From Desulfonatronospira thiodismutans ASO3-1 (lineage in GTDB: Bacteria > Desulfobacterota > Desulfovibrionia > Desulfovibrionales > Desulfonatronovibrionaceae), in NCBI RefSeq assembly GCF_000174435.1, contig NZ_ACJN02000003.1:388263-452262 (forward strand): a DNA stretch of 64,000 bases. Direction: 5' to 3'. Shown here piece by piece: positions 44,701-51,993 of this stretch. Position numbers and translations under genes: made by a program. The notes beneath the pieces are model-generated. The model searched no databases, was not told the DNA's origin, and saw only the letters and a list, made by a program, of their open reading frames with translations. Numbering within the stretch: the stretch's first letter is position 1; the number at the start of each line of letters is the position of its first letter.

Positions 44701-46266
44701 ACCGAACTCAAAACCGCCCATCCCAGGGCCAGAGTATCAGTAAAAATCCCGGTTACCAGTGGCGTAGGTACCATAGCAGTGGGCATAGCCAAGGCCGGGG
44801 CTGATATTATAAATTTAAGCGGCTATGAAGGCGGAACCGGGGCTGCCAGGGAGCACGCCAAGAGATACGTGGGCCTGCCGGTGGAAATCGGTGTCAGCCG
44901 GGCCCACCAGGCCCTGGTGGAATCCGCTCTCAGGCACAAGGTGGAACTGTGGTGCGATGGCGGGGTAAGAAACGGCCACGAAATCATAAAGCTCATCCTT
45001 CTGGGAGCCAACAGGGTGGGTCTTGGCACCCTGGCCCTCATGGGAATCGGTTGCATAAGCTGCAGACGCTGCCACCTGGATCGCTGCCCCATGGGCATAT
45101 CAACGCAACTGCGTACCAGTGAAGAGGCAAAAGAAAAGGGAGTCAAAAGTTTCCGTCCCAGAACAGCAGAAGTTGAAGCGGAAAACCTGGCCAGACTTCT
45201 GGGAGCCATAGGCGATGAAATGCGCATGCGCCTGGCCCGCATGGGGCAAAAAAACCTTAGCGACCTCACCGGACGCACCGACCTGCTTTTTCAGGAACAG
45301 GGGCATGACCAGGTGGACCTGTCTGACCTGCTGCGAACCGCCGACCACCCCGTTGAGGATGAAGTATCCGAGCAGGGCCGGGTGGTGCGAAAACCCCTTA
45401 ATTACCTCACCCGGCTCATATCAGATCTGGCCATGGATCATTTTTCCGCCGGAGACCTGCGGGTGAATTTCGCTGAAGAGGGTGTCAGCAGTTCCGACCG
45501 GGCAGTGGGGACCTACCTGGCCGGGGCCATGGAGCGCAGGTATCCTGAACGCCGGGACCTGCTGGCCGCCCTGCGCCTGGGAGACTCGGTCCCGGGCAAC
45601 GGTCTTTGCGCCTTTGGCACCTCCCACCTGGAAGTGGTTGTTCAGGGCGGATCCCAGGACGGAGCCGCCAAAGGCTTTTTTGGTGGACAGCTGGGAGTGC
45701 TCAAGGGAAATAATTACCAGGGACGTTACATAGACGGCTCCACAGGCAAGAGCTTTGCTTACGGGGCCATAGACGGGCTGCTCATGATCCAGAATATGGC
45801 CGACTCCAGGGCCTGCGTGCGTCTTTCAGGAGCGGACGTGGTCTTTGGGGGGCGTATCACCGCTCCTGTAAACGACCAGAGCGGCAACCTGGCTGTGAAT
45901 TCTCACCTCAAGGGCTTTGCTTTCGAGTACATGACCGGAGGAAGGGCTGTGGTCCTTGGCGATCCAGGTCCATGGCTGTGCTCCGGGATGACCGGAGGAG
46001 TGGTCTACCAGTGTCTGTATCCTGAATACGACTTCGGCCAGGACAATATAAAACGCCGTCTGGCCAGGGGAGCCAACGTGGTCATCACCCCCATTTCAGA
46101 TCAGGGCATAAAGGATGTCCAGGAACTGCTCGGGCCTTATATCCAGGAACTGGAAAAAAGCCTGCAGATGGAGGAGGCCGCAATAGTAAAAGATATACTG
46201 GAGCATGCCCAGACACGCTTTGCAGCCATAGTGCCCAAGCCTTTGTGGGTCAAATCGGCTGAGTAG
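41701..46266 (+). CDS. gltB: GltB-like glutamate synthase large subunit
   Basis: 1521 residues. N-terminal class II glutaminase: EKDACAVIALVDKQGSPTHA, with Cys13 as likely nucleophile after loss of 12 residues, then MGHRSGDINGEGDGCGL. FMN domain near 870-1220: IGQGAKPGEGGHLPGSKVSP, SPSNQHDIYSIEDLAQTI, YEGGTGAAREHAKRY. Cluster CISCRRCHLDRCPMG has the Cx5Cx4C spacing of the GltB 3Fe-4S site. GXGXG-type C-terminus: GGQLGVLKGNNYQGR. It would make glutamate from glutamine and 2-oxoglutarate. No gltD is adjacent, so the electron donor is elsewhere or a ferredoxin. The nucleophile motif CAVIA departs from the usual CGxG. Confidence 0.88.
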   Translation: MFSTPRIQEKDACAVIALVDKQGSPTHANIVQTIDALRKMGHRSGDINGEGDGCGLSTDLPRGVWMKRLSRSGLNPYLAESRGFFAGHFLIPLDLKDKWSHIQEKARAILKDEGFDLLTEIEGNTRNQELGPRASSEAPLFWQLAGIAPDGSRRAAARRLFLAQMRLEEELPRLETASLSLDNAIYKLQGMPDMLPKVYPELRDPDMASVMTLGHSRYSTNTLPTVLRSQPFSMLGHNGEINTIEKLESTARMLGIRPVPEGSDSQNLNRILEGLVHQHGLDIMEALDMVFPPIHSLVKNYPDELKNLYSLYRWFFPCSAQGPAAIVSRYGDMCLGSVDALGLRPLWFGESETHYFLSSEKGVVDLKYNVRDPRPLAPGEKIAIRCGREARAQVMDYNTCQEQLLKIMQGRPGSNEKLAFLYSMFNHEPAFCSDHEALELVRQFMSQPMNTDHSGRLSAYGWQKYDINIRKRVAQEGREAIGSMGHTGPLACLMTHALPNLADFFKENVAVVTNPAIDRQREAEHFSTRVVIGSGPDIRPQSSRQALGLELGTPVLLGGRGLEDTLTLKQEQNLARKFNSALLEEVMAFFTGQGHDTARAAVLDCTYVPGQGLNLALDSLAHQAAEKVSSGSMLLVLDDSGSFQEERVHMDPGLATAWVVEKLVRAGLRRKASVVVRSGAVRNLHDIMFLVGLGAEAVNPYLLWRISADFATEKLSPEKAVENTMQVLQAGMEKIMSTMGIHELCGYGRIFSSVGLSRHLAEQMQVANFCESENTGIGLDFLEKQDSLRLQRAGDTTETGLYSEPSRNQKVGRTLRKVAQGRTGYAEMAASLEEIDREIPTGMRHLLSLREAPSDDQLTQDQVDISVGRHDLPLVIAAMSFGSQGENSFRAYAMAAMKANIICMNGEGGEIPDMLGGFRHNRGQQIASGRFGVFMGLLNSTDFLEIKIGQGAKPGEGGHLPGSKVSPMVAQARKCKPGITLISPSNQHDIYSIEDLAQTITELKTAHPRARVSVKIPVTSGVGTIAVGIAKAGADIINLSGYEGGTGAAREHAKRYVGLPVEIGVSRAHQALVESALRHKVELWCDGGVRNGHEIIKLILLGANRVGLGTLALMGIGCISCRRCHLDRCPMGISTQLRTSEEAKEKGVKSFRPRTAEVEAENLARLLGAIGDEMRMRLARMGQKNLSDLTGRTDLLFQEQGHDQVDLSDLLRTADHPVEDEVSEQGRVVRKPLNYLTRLISDLAMDHFSAGDLRVNFAEEGVSSSDRAVGTYLAGAMERRYPERRDLLAALRLGDSVPGNGLCAFGTSHLEVVVQGGSQDGAAKGFFGGQLGVLKGNNYQGRYIDGSTGKSFAYGAIDGLLMIQNMADSRACVRLSGADVVFGGRITAPVNDQSGNLAVNSHLKGFAFEYMTGGRAVVLGDPGPWLCSGMTGGVVYQCLYPEYDFGQDNIKRRLARGANVVITPISDQGIKDVQELLGPYIQELEKSLQMEEAAIVKDILEHAQTRFAAIVPKPLWVKSAE

Positions 46267-46355
46267 TCAGGTTCTGGCAGGACCTCTTGCTCGATAAACA
46301 ATCGGTGCTGAAGCAAAAGAAGAGGTGCTGCGCCGACTTTTCCTCATAATTTTAT

Positions 46356-46384
46356 TTGACAGGTTTGTCTTTTATCGATATAGG
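46356..46384 (+). promoter_or_regulatory. Candidate promoter of the Rrf2 gene
   Basis: TTGACA (46356-46361) and TATAGG (46379-46384) are 17 bases apart. They lie 56 bases before ATG 46440, in a suitable place for the regulator gene. Confidence 0.55.
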
Positions 46385-46439
46385 ACTAATCAACTCCTGT
46401 TTATCCTTTATATTTTTTAAAAAAATCAAGGAGCAGCAC

Positions 46440-46871
46440 ATGATGCTTACCAGGGGAGGAGAGTATGCCGTTCGCTGCGTGCTCTACCTCGCGGCCTGCA
46501 CAACACCCGGCCAGGTGGCCCCTAAAAAGGAGGTGGCCCAGGCCATGCAGATTCCGGAGTCATTCATGGCCAAGGTGGCCCAGACCCTGTCCAGGGCCGG
46601 TATTATTCAGATTACCCAGGGAGCCAGAGGAGGCTACAGACTGCTCAAAGACCCTTCCCGGCTTTCCCTTCTGCAGGTCGTGGAGGCCGTGGATGGAGAA
46701 ATATTTCTCAATCAATGCATAATGAGCCCTGAGTCATGCAGGCGAAGCCCTTCCTGCGGGGTACACAGAGTCTGGGAGACTGCCAGGCAGCGTTTGAGGC
46801 AGACCTTAGATGAAACAGATTTTGCCACCCTGGCCCGGGAAGAGGTGTGCAGCCAACAGCAAAAGGAGTAG
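46440..46871 (+). CDS. Rrf2-family transcription regulator
   Basis: About 143 residues. Winged helix from RGGEYAVRCVLYLAACTTPG, recognition region IPESFMAKVAQTLSRAGIIQ, wing TQGARGGYRLLKDPSRLSLL. Three cysteines in NQCIMSPESCRRSPSCGVHR (spacing Cx6Cx5C) could hold an Fe-S cluster, as in IscR, NsrR and RsrR. ATG 46440 is preferred because CAAGGAG lies seven bases ahead; an upstream ATG at 46356 is in the promoter. cydA begins 245 bases downstream, so it may sense oxygen, NO or Fe-S status and control the bd oxidase; this is inference. Confidence 0.9.
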   Translation: MMLTRGGEYAVRCVLYLAACTTPGQVAPKKEVAQAMQIPESFMAKVAQTLSRAGIIQITQGARGGYRLLKDPSRLSLLQVVEAVDGEIFLNQCIMSPESCRRSPSCGVHRVWETARQRLRQTLDETDFATLAREEVCSQQQKE

Positions 46872-46886
46872 ATTCAAAGATTTGGA

Positions 46887-46948
46887 GTAACCATTCAGTG
46901 GGACCTCGGTGGTGGCTGATGGCCGGTATCTGCCTCCTGAATGGTTAC
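46887..46948 (+). repeat. GTAACCATTCAG hairpin, uninterrupted copy
   Basis: GTAACCATTCAG (46887-46898) pairs with CTGAATGGTTAC (46937-46948). Loop part reads ACCTCGGTGGTGGCTGATGG and CCGGTATCTGCC. This is the empty-site counterpart of 33724-33877. It lies 16 bases after the regulator stop. Confidence 0.8.
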
Positions 46949-47116
46949 GATTTGGACCGTCCATATCTGCCTGCGGGAGCTATTGCACCTGCTCAGGCCC
47001 TCTTCAGGCTGTATAAAGTCCTGATGAGCGCGGCAACAGGCTGCAAAGATTAAACATTTCTCCAGGCAGTCACTGATAGATCAGCCTTACAAACCTATTT
47101 AACCAGGGGAAGACTT

Positions 47117-48454
47117 ATGGATGTTTTGTTACTTTCAAGACTTCAATTCGCCATGACTACCTTCGTCCATTTCATTTTCGTCCCCCTGACTCTTGGCCTG
47201 TCTCTGCTGGTGGCCTACATGGAGACCAAGTTCATCCGCACCGGTGACGAAACATACAGGCGCATGGCCAAGTTCTGGGGAAAACTCTTTCTTATCAACT
47301 TTGCTCTGGGAGCAGTCACCGGAATTGCCTTAGAGTTCCAGTTCGGAACCAACTGGTCCAGGTATTCAGCCTATGTAGGTGACGTTTTCGGGTCTTTGCT
47401 GGCCATAGAGGCCACCATGGCCTTTTTCCTGGAGTCCACCTTCCTGGGCGTCTGGATTTTCGGCTGGAAGAAGCTCCCGCCCAAACTGCACAATGCCAGC
47501 ATCTGGCTGGTGGCCCTGGCGGCCAATCTTTCCGCATTCTGGATTATTATGGCCAACGGCTGGATGCAGAACCCTGTGGGCCATTTGATGGGAGACGGCC
47601 GGGCCGAACTGGCAAGCTTTATCCAGCTGGTAAGCAACGAATTCGCCTGGCAGCAGTTCATCCATGTCCTGAGCGCCTCCTACGTCCTGAGCGGTTTCTT
47701 TGTCCTGGGCATTTCCGCCTGGCACCTGGCCAGGGGGTCCCATGTGGACTTCTTCCGGAAATCATTTCGTATCGCCGCTCCGTTCACCCTGGTCTTCGCC
47801 CTTGTGGTGGTCGTCCATGGCCATCACCACGGCTCCACGGTGGCCAAGTATCAGCCGGAAAAGCTGGCGGCCATGGAATCCCACTGGGAGACCCGGACCA
47901 ATGCCCCGCAGTACCTGCTGGTCATCCCTGACCCGGCCAATGAAGGCAACAGGCTGGAACTGCTACCCATCCCAGGAGGGCTTTCCATGCTGGCCTATCA
48001 TTCCTTTGATGCCGAGGTAACCGGTCTCAAGGACTTTCCGGAAGAGGACCGCCCTCCTGTCTGGGCGACATTTATGTCTTTTAGAACCATGGTGGCCCTG
48101 GGCATGCTCTTTCCCGTGCTGGCTGCCTGGGCCTGGATAAGGCGTAAAGACCCGGCCTCTTCCCCCAGGATGCTCAGGCTTCTGCCCTGGATTATTCCGC
48201 TGCCCTACGTAGCTGTCCAGCTGGGCTGGATAGTGGCTGAGATGGGTAGACAACCCTGGATTGTTTACGGAATGATGCGCACCGAAGAGGCCTTTTCGCC
48301 GGGTATAACCACCGGACAGGTGGCTGGTTCTCTGGCCGGCTTCTTCGCCATCTACGGACTCCTGGTGGCCCTGTGCATATTCCTGTTGTCCAAATACGGG
48401 CGTAAAGGCCCGGCCCCGGCCGAGTCCGGGGAAGAAACCGCAGGGAGCAACTAA
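47117..48454 (+). CDS. cydA: Cytochrome bd oxidase subunit I
   Basis: Quinol oxidase haem subunit of 445 residues. LSRLQFAMTTFVHFIFVPLT carries the axial His near residue 19; FLINFALGAVTGIALEFQFG and LAIEATMAFFLESTFLGVWI are conserved helices; VAEMGRQPWIVYGM is the family GRQPW motif. The Q loop is short, so it is of the shorter CydA/CioA type. GGGGAAGACTT ribosome site. Followed 72 bases later by cydB. Helps in oxygen defence of anaerobes. Confidence 0.95.
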   Translation: MDVLLLSRLQFAMTTFVHFIFVPLTLGLSLLVAYMETKFIRTGDETYRRMAKFWGKLFLINFALGAVTGIALEFQFGTNWSRYSAYVGDVFGSLLAIEATMAFFLESTFLGVWIFGWKKLPPKLHNASIWLVALAANLSAFWIIMANGWMQNPVGHLMGDGRAELASFIQLVSNEFAWQQFIHVLSASYVLSGFFVLGISAWHLARGSHVDFFRKSFRIAAPFTLVFALVVVVHGHHHGSTVAKYQPEKLAAMESHWETRTNAPQYLLVIPDPANEGNRLELLPIPGGLSMLAYHSFDAEVTGLKDFPEEDRPPVWATFMSFRTMVALGMLFPVLAAWAWIRRKDPASSPRMLRLLPWIIPLPYVAVQLGWIVAEMGRQPWIVYGMMRTEEAFSPGITTGQVAGSLAGFFAIYGLLVALCIFLLSKYGRKGPAPAESGEETAGSN

Positions 48455-48526
48455 TGGCCTTTATCAATGAAAAATCAAGTTTCAACTGCATGCTGTGCAG
48501 GTTCATAATTAAACTGGAGGTATCCC

Positions 48527-49552
48527 ATGCTTGAGACCACCTGGTTTTTGCTCTGGGGAATATTGTGGGCAGGCTATTTCGCCCTGGACGGATACGATTT
48601 CGGCCTGGGCATAAACATGCCCCTGCTGGCTGAAAGCGAGACCGACAAACGGGTTATGTACAACGCGGCCGGACCTTTCTGGGACGGCAACCAGGTCTGG
48701 CTGATAACCGCAGGCGGAGTGACCTTTGCCGCATTCCCGGCCACTTATGCGGTCCTGTTCAGCAGCCTGTACACCCCTCTTCTTCTGCTTCTCTTCGCAC
48801 TCATTTTCAGGGGGGTGTCCTTTGAATTCAGGCGCAAGGTGGACAGTGATTCCTGGAGAAGGTTCTGGGACGGATGCAATGTACTGGGCAGCCTCATCCC
48901 GGCCCTGCTCTTCGGAGTGGCCTTTGCCAATATCTTTATGGGCATTCCCCTGAATGCTCAGCAGATAAATGAAGGCAACCTTCTGACCCTTCTGAACCCT
49001 TACGGCCTGGCCGGAGGAATACTTTTCGTCCTGCTCTTTTCCATGCACGGCAGCCTGTGGCTGGCTGTCAAGTCCATGGGCGACATGGAAAGAAAAGCTG
49101 TTAACCTGGCCAACAGGGTCTGGGGTGCGGTGCTGGTCATGGTGGTCGCTTTTCTGGCCCTGACTGTGATGTACACCAATCTGTTCGACAATTATGCCGC
49201 CAACCCGCTTTTGCTGATAATACTGCTCATACCCGTGGCCGGGCTGGTGCTGGTAAAGATGTTTCTGCATCAAAGGGTGTACTGGAAGGCCTGGGCCTCT
49301 TCCGCCGCCACCATTATCGGGGTGACCATGTTCGGAGTAATAGGCATGTATCCCAAACTGCTGCCTTCAAGCATTGACCCGGACTTCAGCATGACCATCG
49401 CCAACTCCGCCTCCAGCACCCTGACCCTGCAGATTATGCTGGGAGTGGCCCTGGTCTTCTGCCCCCTGGTCATTGCCTACCAGACCTGGGTACATCTCAA
49501 ATTCAGCCACAAGATAACCGACGAGGACCTGGAGTACGAAGAGGCTTATTAA
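48527..49552 (+). CDS. cydB: Cytochrome bd oxidase subunit II
   Basis: 341 residues with about eight membrane helices. LDGYDFGLGINMPLLAESET, GPFWDGNQVWLITAGGVTFA, FPATYAVLFSSLYTPLLLLL and FRGVSFEFRRKV are the CydB signatures. ATG follows ACTGGAGGTATCCC. A hairpin (49581-49639) and a toxin-antitoxin pair separate it from cydD. Confidence 0.95.
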   Translation: MLETTWFLLWGILWAGYFALDGYDFGLGINMPLLAESETDKRVMYNAAGPFWDGNQVWLITAGGVTFAAFPATYAVLFSSLYTPLLLLLFALIFRGVSFEFRRKVDSDSWRRFWDGCNVLGSLIPALLFGVAFANIFMGIPLNAQQINEGNLLTLLNPYGLAGGILFVLLFSMHGSLWLAVKSMGDMERKAVNLANRVWGAVLVMVVAFLALTVMYTNLFDNYAANPLLLIILLIPVAGLVLVKMFLHQRVYWKAWASSAATIIGVTMFGVIGMYPKLLPSSIDPDFSMTIANSASSTLTLQIMLGVALVFCPLVIAYQTWVHLKFSHKITDEDLEYEEAY

Positions 49553-49580
49553 AATGAAAATTGGGCACTGCCCGCAACCA

Positions 49581-49639
49581 TAACCATTCAGGGGGTCCTC
49601 GGTGGTGATTACTGGCACCAGACCTCCCCTGAATGGTTG
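49581..49639 (+). repeat. GTAACCATTCAG-type hairpin, short copy
   Basis: TAACCATTCAGGGGG and CCCCTGAATGGTTG pair around TCCTCGGTGGTGATTACTGG and CACCAGACCT. It lies 29 bases after the cydB stop, so it may end or protect the cydAB transcript. The core matches the copy at 62083-62154. Confidence 0.75.
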
Positions 49640-49647
49640 ATTTTTTG

Positions 49648-49676
49648 TTGACATTATACCATCTGGTAGCATATAA
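49648..49676 (+). promoter_or_regulatory. Promoter with operator of the HigBA-like genes
   Basis: TTGACA (49648-49653), a 17-base spacer, ATATAA (49671-49676). The spacer contains a dyad TACCA-TC-TGGTA (49657-49668), a likely operator for the antitoxin. ATG 49683 is six bases beyond the -10 box, so the transcript would start almost at the initiator codon. Confidence 0.65.
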
Positions 49677-49682
49677 AAAGTT

Positions 49683-49961
49683 ATGGCCTGGTCGGTTCGA
49701 GTCAAGAAAAAAGCTGTCAAAAAAGCACGGGAACTGCCAAGGACAGCTAAAGAAAACCTCTTTGCTCTTATGCGGGAAATGGAAGAATCCGGGCCAGTAA
49801 GAGGAAACTGGAAAAACTATTCAAAGCTCGGTAAGAACCGGCACCATTGCCATATTAAAGGCGGCCATCCGGCCTATGTGGCCGTTTGGGAAGAAAGTGA
49901 AGGAGAGATCAACCTTATTGAGGTAACTTATGCAGGCACTCACGAAGACGCACCCTACTGA
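49683..49961 (+). CDS. RelE/HigB-like toxin
   Basis: 92-residue basic protein: MAWSVRVKKKAVKKARELPR, then GPVRGNWKNYSKLGKNRHHC and HIKGGHPAYVAVWEESEGEI, closing YAGTHEDAPY. The pattern of a lysine-rich start and a HxGGHPAYVA core fits the RelE/ParE/HigB ribosome-dependent nuclease superfamily. Toxin first, antitoxin second is the HigBA order. It overlaps the next gene by 32 bases. No ribosome site precedes ATG, in line with a leaderless message. Confidence 0.82.
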   Translation: MAWSVRVKKKAVKKARELPRTAKENLFALMREMEESGPVRGNWKNYSKLGKNRHHCHIKGGHPAYVAVWEESEGEINLIEVTYAGTHEDAPY

Positions 49962-50283
49962 GGCCATTGAGCTACGCATCACAGGCCCCAGGGATAAAAA
50001 GGATGAAGTGCTTCGCGAAATTAAAAAGCATGGCTATACTGACTCAAGCGACTCCATCCCCTGGAGAGAGCTCTTCCAGGAGTTTGAAAATGAACCCGAA
50101 TACAGCGTGGCCCTGCGTGGAGCGCGTAACAGGGAAGGACTTACTCAGACAGAACTTTCCAGGCTGACTGGGATTCCCCAGGGGCATATCTCCAAGATGG
50201 AGAACGGCAGGATGGAGATAGGCAAGGAACGGGCCAGACGTCTGGCTGAAGTTTTGAACATGGATTACCGGGTCTTTCTTTAA
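49930..50283 (+). CDS. Xre-family antitoxin (HigA-like)
   Basis: 117 residues. The helix-turn-helix is at the C-terminal half: LRGARNREGLTQTELSRLTG, IPQGHISKMENGRMEIGKER. The N-terminal part (IELRITGPRDKKDEVLREIK) may contact the toxin. GAGGTAACTT sits five bases before ATG. It would bind the dyad in the upstream promoter. The pair lies inside the cydAB-cydDC cluster. Confidence 0.85.
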   Translation: MQALTKTHPTEAIELRITGPRDKKDEVLREIKKHGYTDSSDSIPWRELFQEFENEPEYSVALRGARNREGLTQTELSRLTGIPQGHISKMENGRMEIGKERARRLAEVLNMDYRVFL

Positions 50284-50316
50284 GTTCCTGGGTCCGTATT
50301 ATTCGAGCAGCTGATT

Positions 50317-51993
50317 TTGTCCCAGACCCAGGCACTGAAATGGCTAAACAGCTTCAGGAAAACCGCTGGTACAGCCCTGGCCCTGTCCATAGGCCTGAAC
50401 CTGTGTGCGGGCATCCTGCTCATTGTCCAGGCCGGAGCTCTGGCCTGGAGCGTACACCAGGTGGTTTTTGAAGGCCTGGGACTTGGCCGGGTCATGCCCG
50501 CCCTGTGGCTTATACTGGCCCTGGTGCTGGCCAGGGCCATGCTTGTCTGGTACGGATCAAGCCTGGCCGGACAGGCTGCGGCCCGGACCAAGGAAAAAAT
50601 CCGCCGGCAACTCCTGGAGCACCTGTCCCGGGCCGACCCCTCGGGGTTGACCAGTCATTCCACGGGACAACTGGTACACTTGAGCACCGACGGGGTGGAA
50701 GAAGTGGACGGATACTTTTCCGGATATCTGCCCCAGATGGCCCTGGCAGCCATGCTTCCCCCGGCAATCCTGGTCTTTATCCTGCCCCTGGACTGGATAT
50801 CCGGCCTTATCCTTCTGTTTACCGCCCCCTTTATTCCCTTTTTCATGATTCTCATCGGCCGCCGGGCCCAAAAGCTGAACCAGCAGCAATGGCAAAAAAT
50901 CACCCGCCTGACCCACAGATTCTTAGACGCCATTCAGGGCCTGACCACCCTCAAGATATTCAATGCCGGCAAAAGAGAGGCCCGGGTGGTGGATGAAATA
51001 TCTAAGGAATACGGCAAAAGCACTCTGTCTGTTTTGCGGGTTGCATTTTTAAGTGCCCTGATTCTGGAATTCATGGCTACAGTCAGCATAGCCGTGGTGG
51101 CGGTGATTATTGGATTCAGACTTCTCTGGGGTGAGATTGATTTTATGGCCGGTTTTTTCATTCTCATCCTGGCCCCGGAGTTCTACCTGCCTCTGCGCAA
51201 CCTGGGCAGCAGGTTTCATTCCCGGGTCTCGGCCATTGCAGCTGCGGAAAACATGATGCAACTAATGAGTCTTCCCCGGCGCCGGGATAACACCGGAACA
51301 ACCATCCCCAGCTTCTCCCGGACCAGAATACGCTTTGAAAATGTAAGCTTTGGTTACGCTCAAGACCAAGAGGCCGTGCACAATCTCGATTTTATAACCC
51401 CGGCCCCTGGCCTGACCTGCCTCACCGGACCCAGCGGCAGCGGGAAAACTACGGTCCTGCGCCTTGTCCTGGGTCTTGTAACACCCCGGCAGGGCCAAAT
51501 ATATGTCAATGACGCGAACCTGTCGCATCTAAACAATGAAGCCTGGCTCAGGCATGCGGCCTATCTTCCCCAAAAGCCTCACCTGCTTGGCTTGAGCGTT
51601 CTGGAAAACATCAGACTGGGCAATGAAAACGCCTCTGCACAAGAGGTGTACCTGGCCGCCCAGAAGGCCGGCATCCACCAGGAGATTCTGGCCCTGCCCC
51701 ATGGCTATGCAACCGTTCTGGGAGAAGACGGCCAGGACCTGTCCGGAGGCCAGCGCCAGAGGGTGGCCCTGGCCAGGGCCTTTGTCCGCCCCTGCCCCCT
51801 GGTGCTGGCTGATGAGCCTGGAGCCGGTCTGGACCGGAAAAACCGGAATATAATTCACGCCGCCCTGCTGGAAATGGCTGAAGAAAGAACAGTTATAATA
51901 TGCACCCATGACCAGGATGTACTCCCCGGGGCGGACCTGGTAGTACAGCTGAAGGACATGCCCCCCGGGCAGGATATGGTGCAGCGGCCATGA
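50317..51993 (+). CDS. cydD: CydD-type ABC exporter subunit
   Basis: 558 residues: six-helix membrane domain then an ATPase with GPSGSGKTTVLRLVLGLV (Walker A), LSGGQRQRVALARAFVRP (signature) and LVLADEPGAGLD (Walker B). CydDC exports cysteine and glutathione to the periplasm, needed for cytochrome bd assembly. TTG 50317 is assumed, 33 bases after the antitoxin stop; the ribosome site is poor. It overlaps cydC by four bases. Neighbouring cydA and cydB support the assignment. Confidence 0.92.
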   Translation: MSQTQALKWLNSFRKTAGTALALSIGLNLCAGILLIVQAGALAWSVHQVVFEGLGLGRVMPALWLILALVLARAMLVWYGSSLAGQAAARTKEKIRRQLLEHLSRADPSGLTSHSTGQLVHLSTDGVEEVDGYFSGYLPQMALAAMLPPAILVFILPLDWISGLILLFTAPFIPFFMILIGRRAQKLNQQQWQKITRLTHRFLDAIQGLTTLKIFNAGKREARVVDEISKEYGKSTLSVLRVAFLSALILEFMATVSIAVVAVIIGFRLLWGEIDFMAGFFILILAPEFYLPLRNLGSRFHSRVSAIAAAENMMQLMSLPRRRDNTGTTIPSFSRTRIRFENVSFGYAQDQEAVHNLDFITPAPGLTCLTGPSGSGKTTVLRLVLGLVTPRQGQIYVNDANLSHLNNEAWLRHAAYLPQKPHLLGLSVLENIRLGNENASAQEVYLAAQKAGIHQEILALPHGYATVLGEDGQDLSGGQRQRVALARAFVRPCPLVLADEPGAGLDRKNRNIIHAALLEMAEERTVIICTHDQDVLPGADLVVQLKDMPPGQDMVQRP

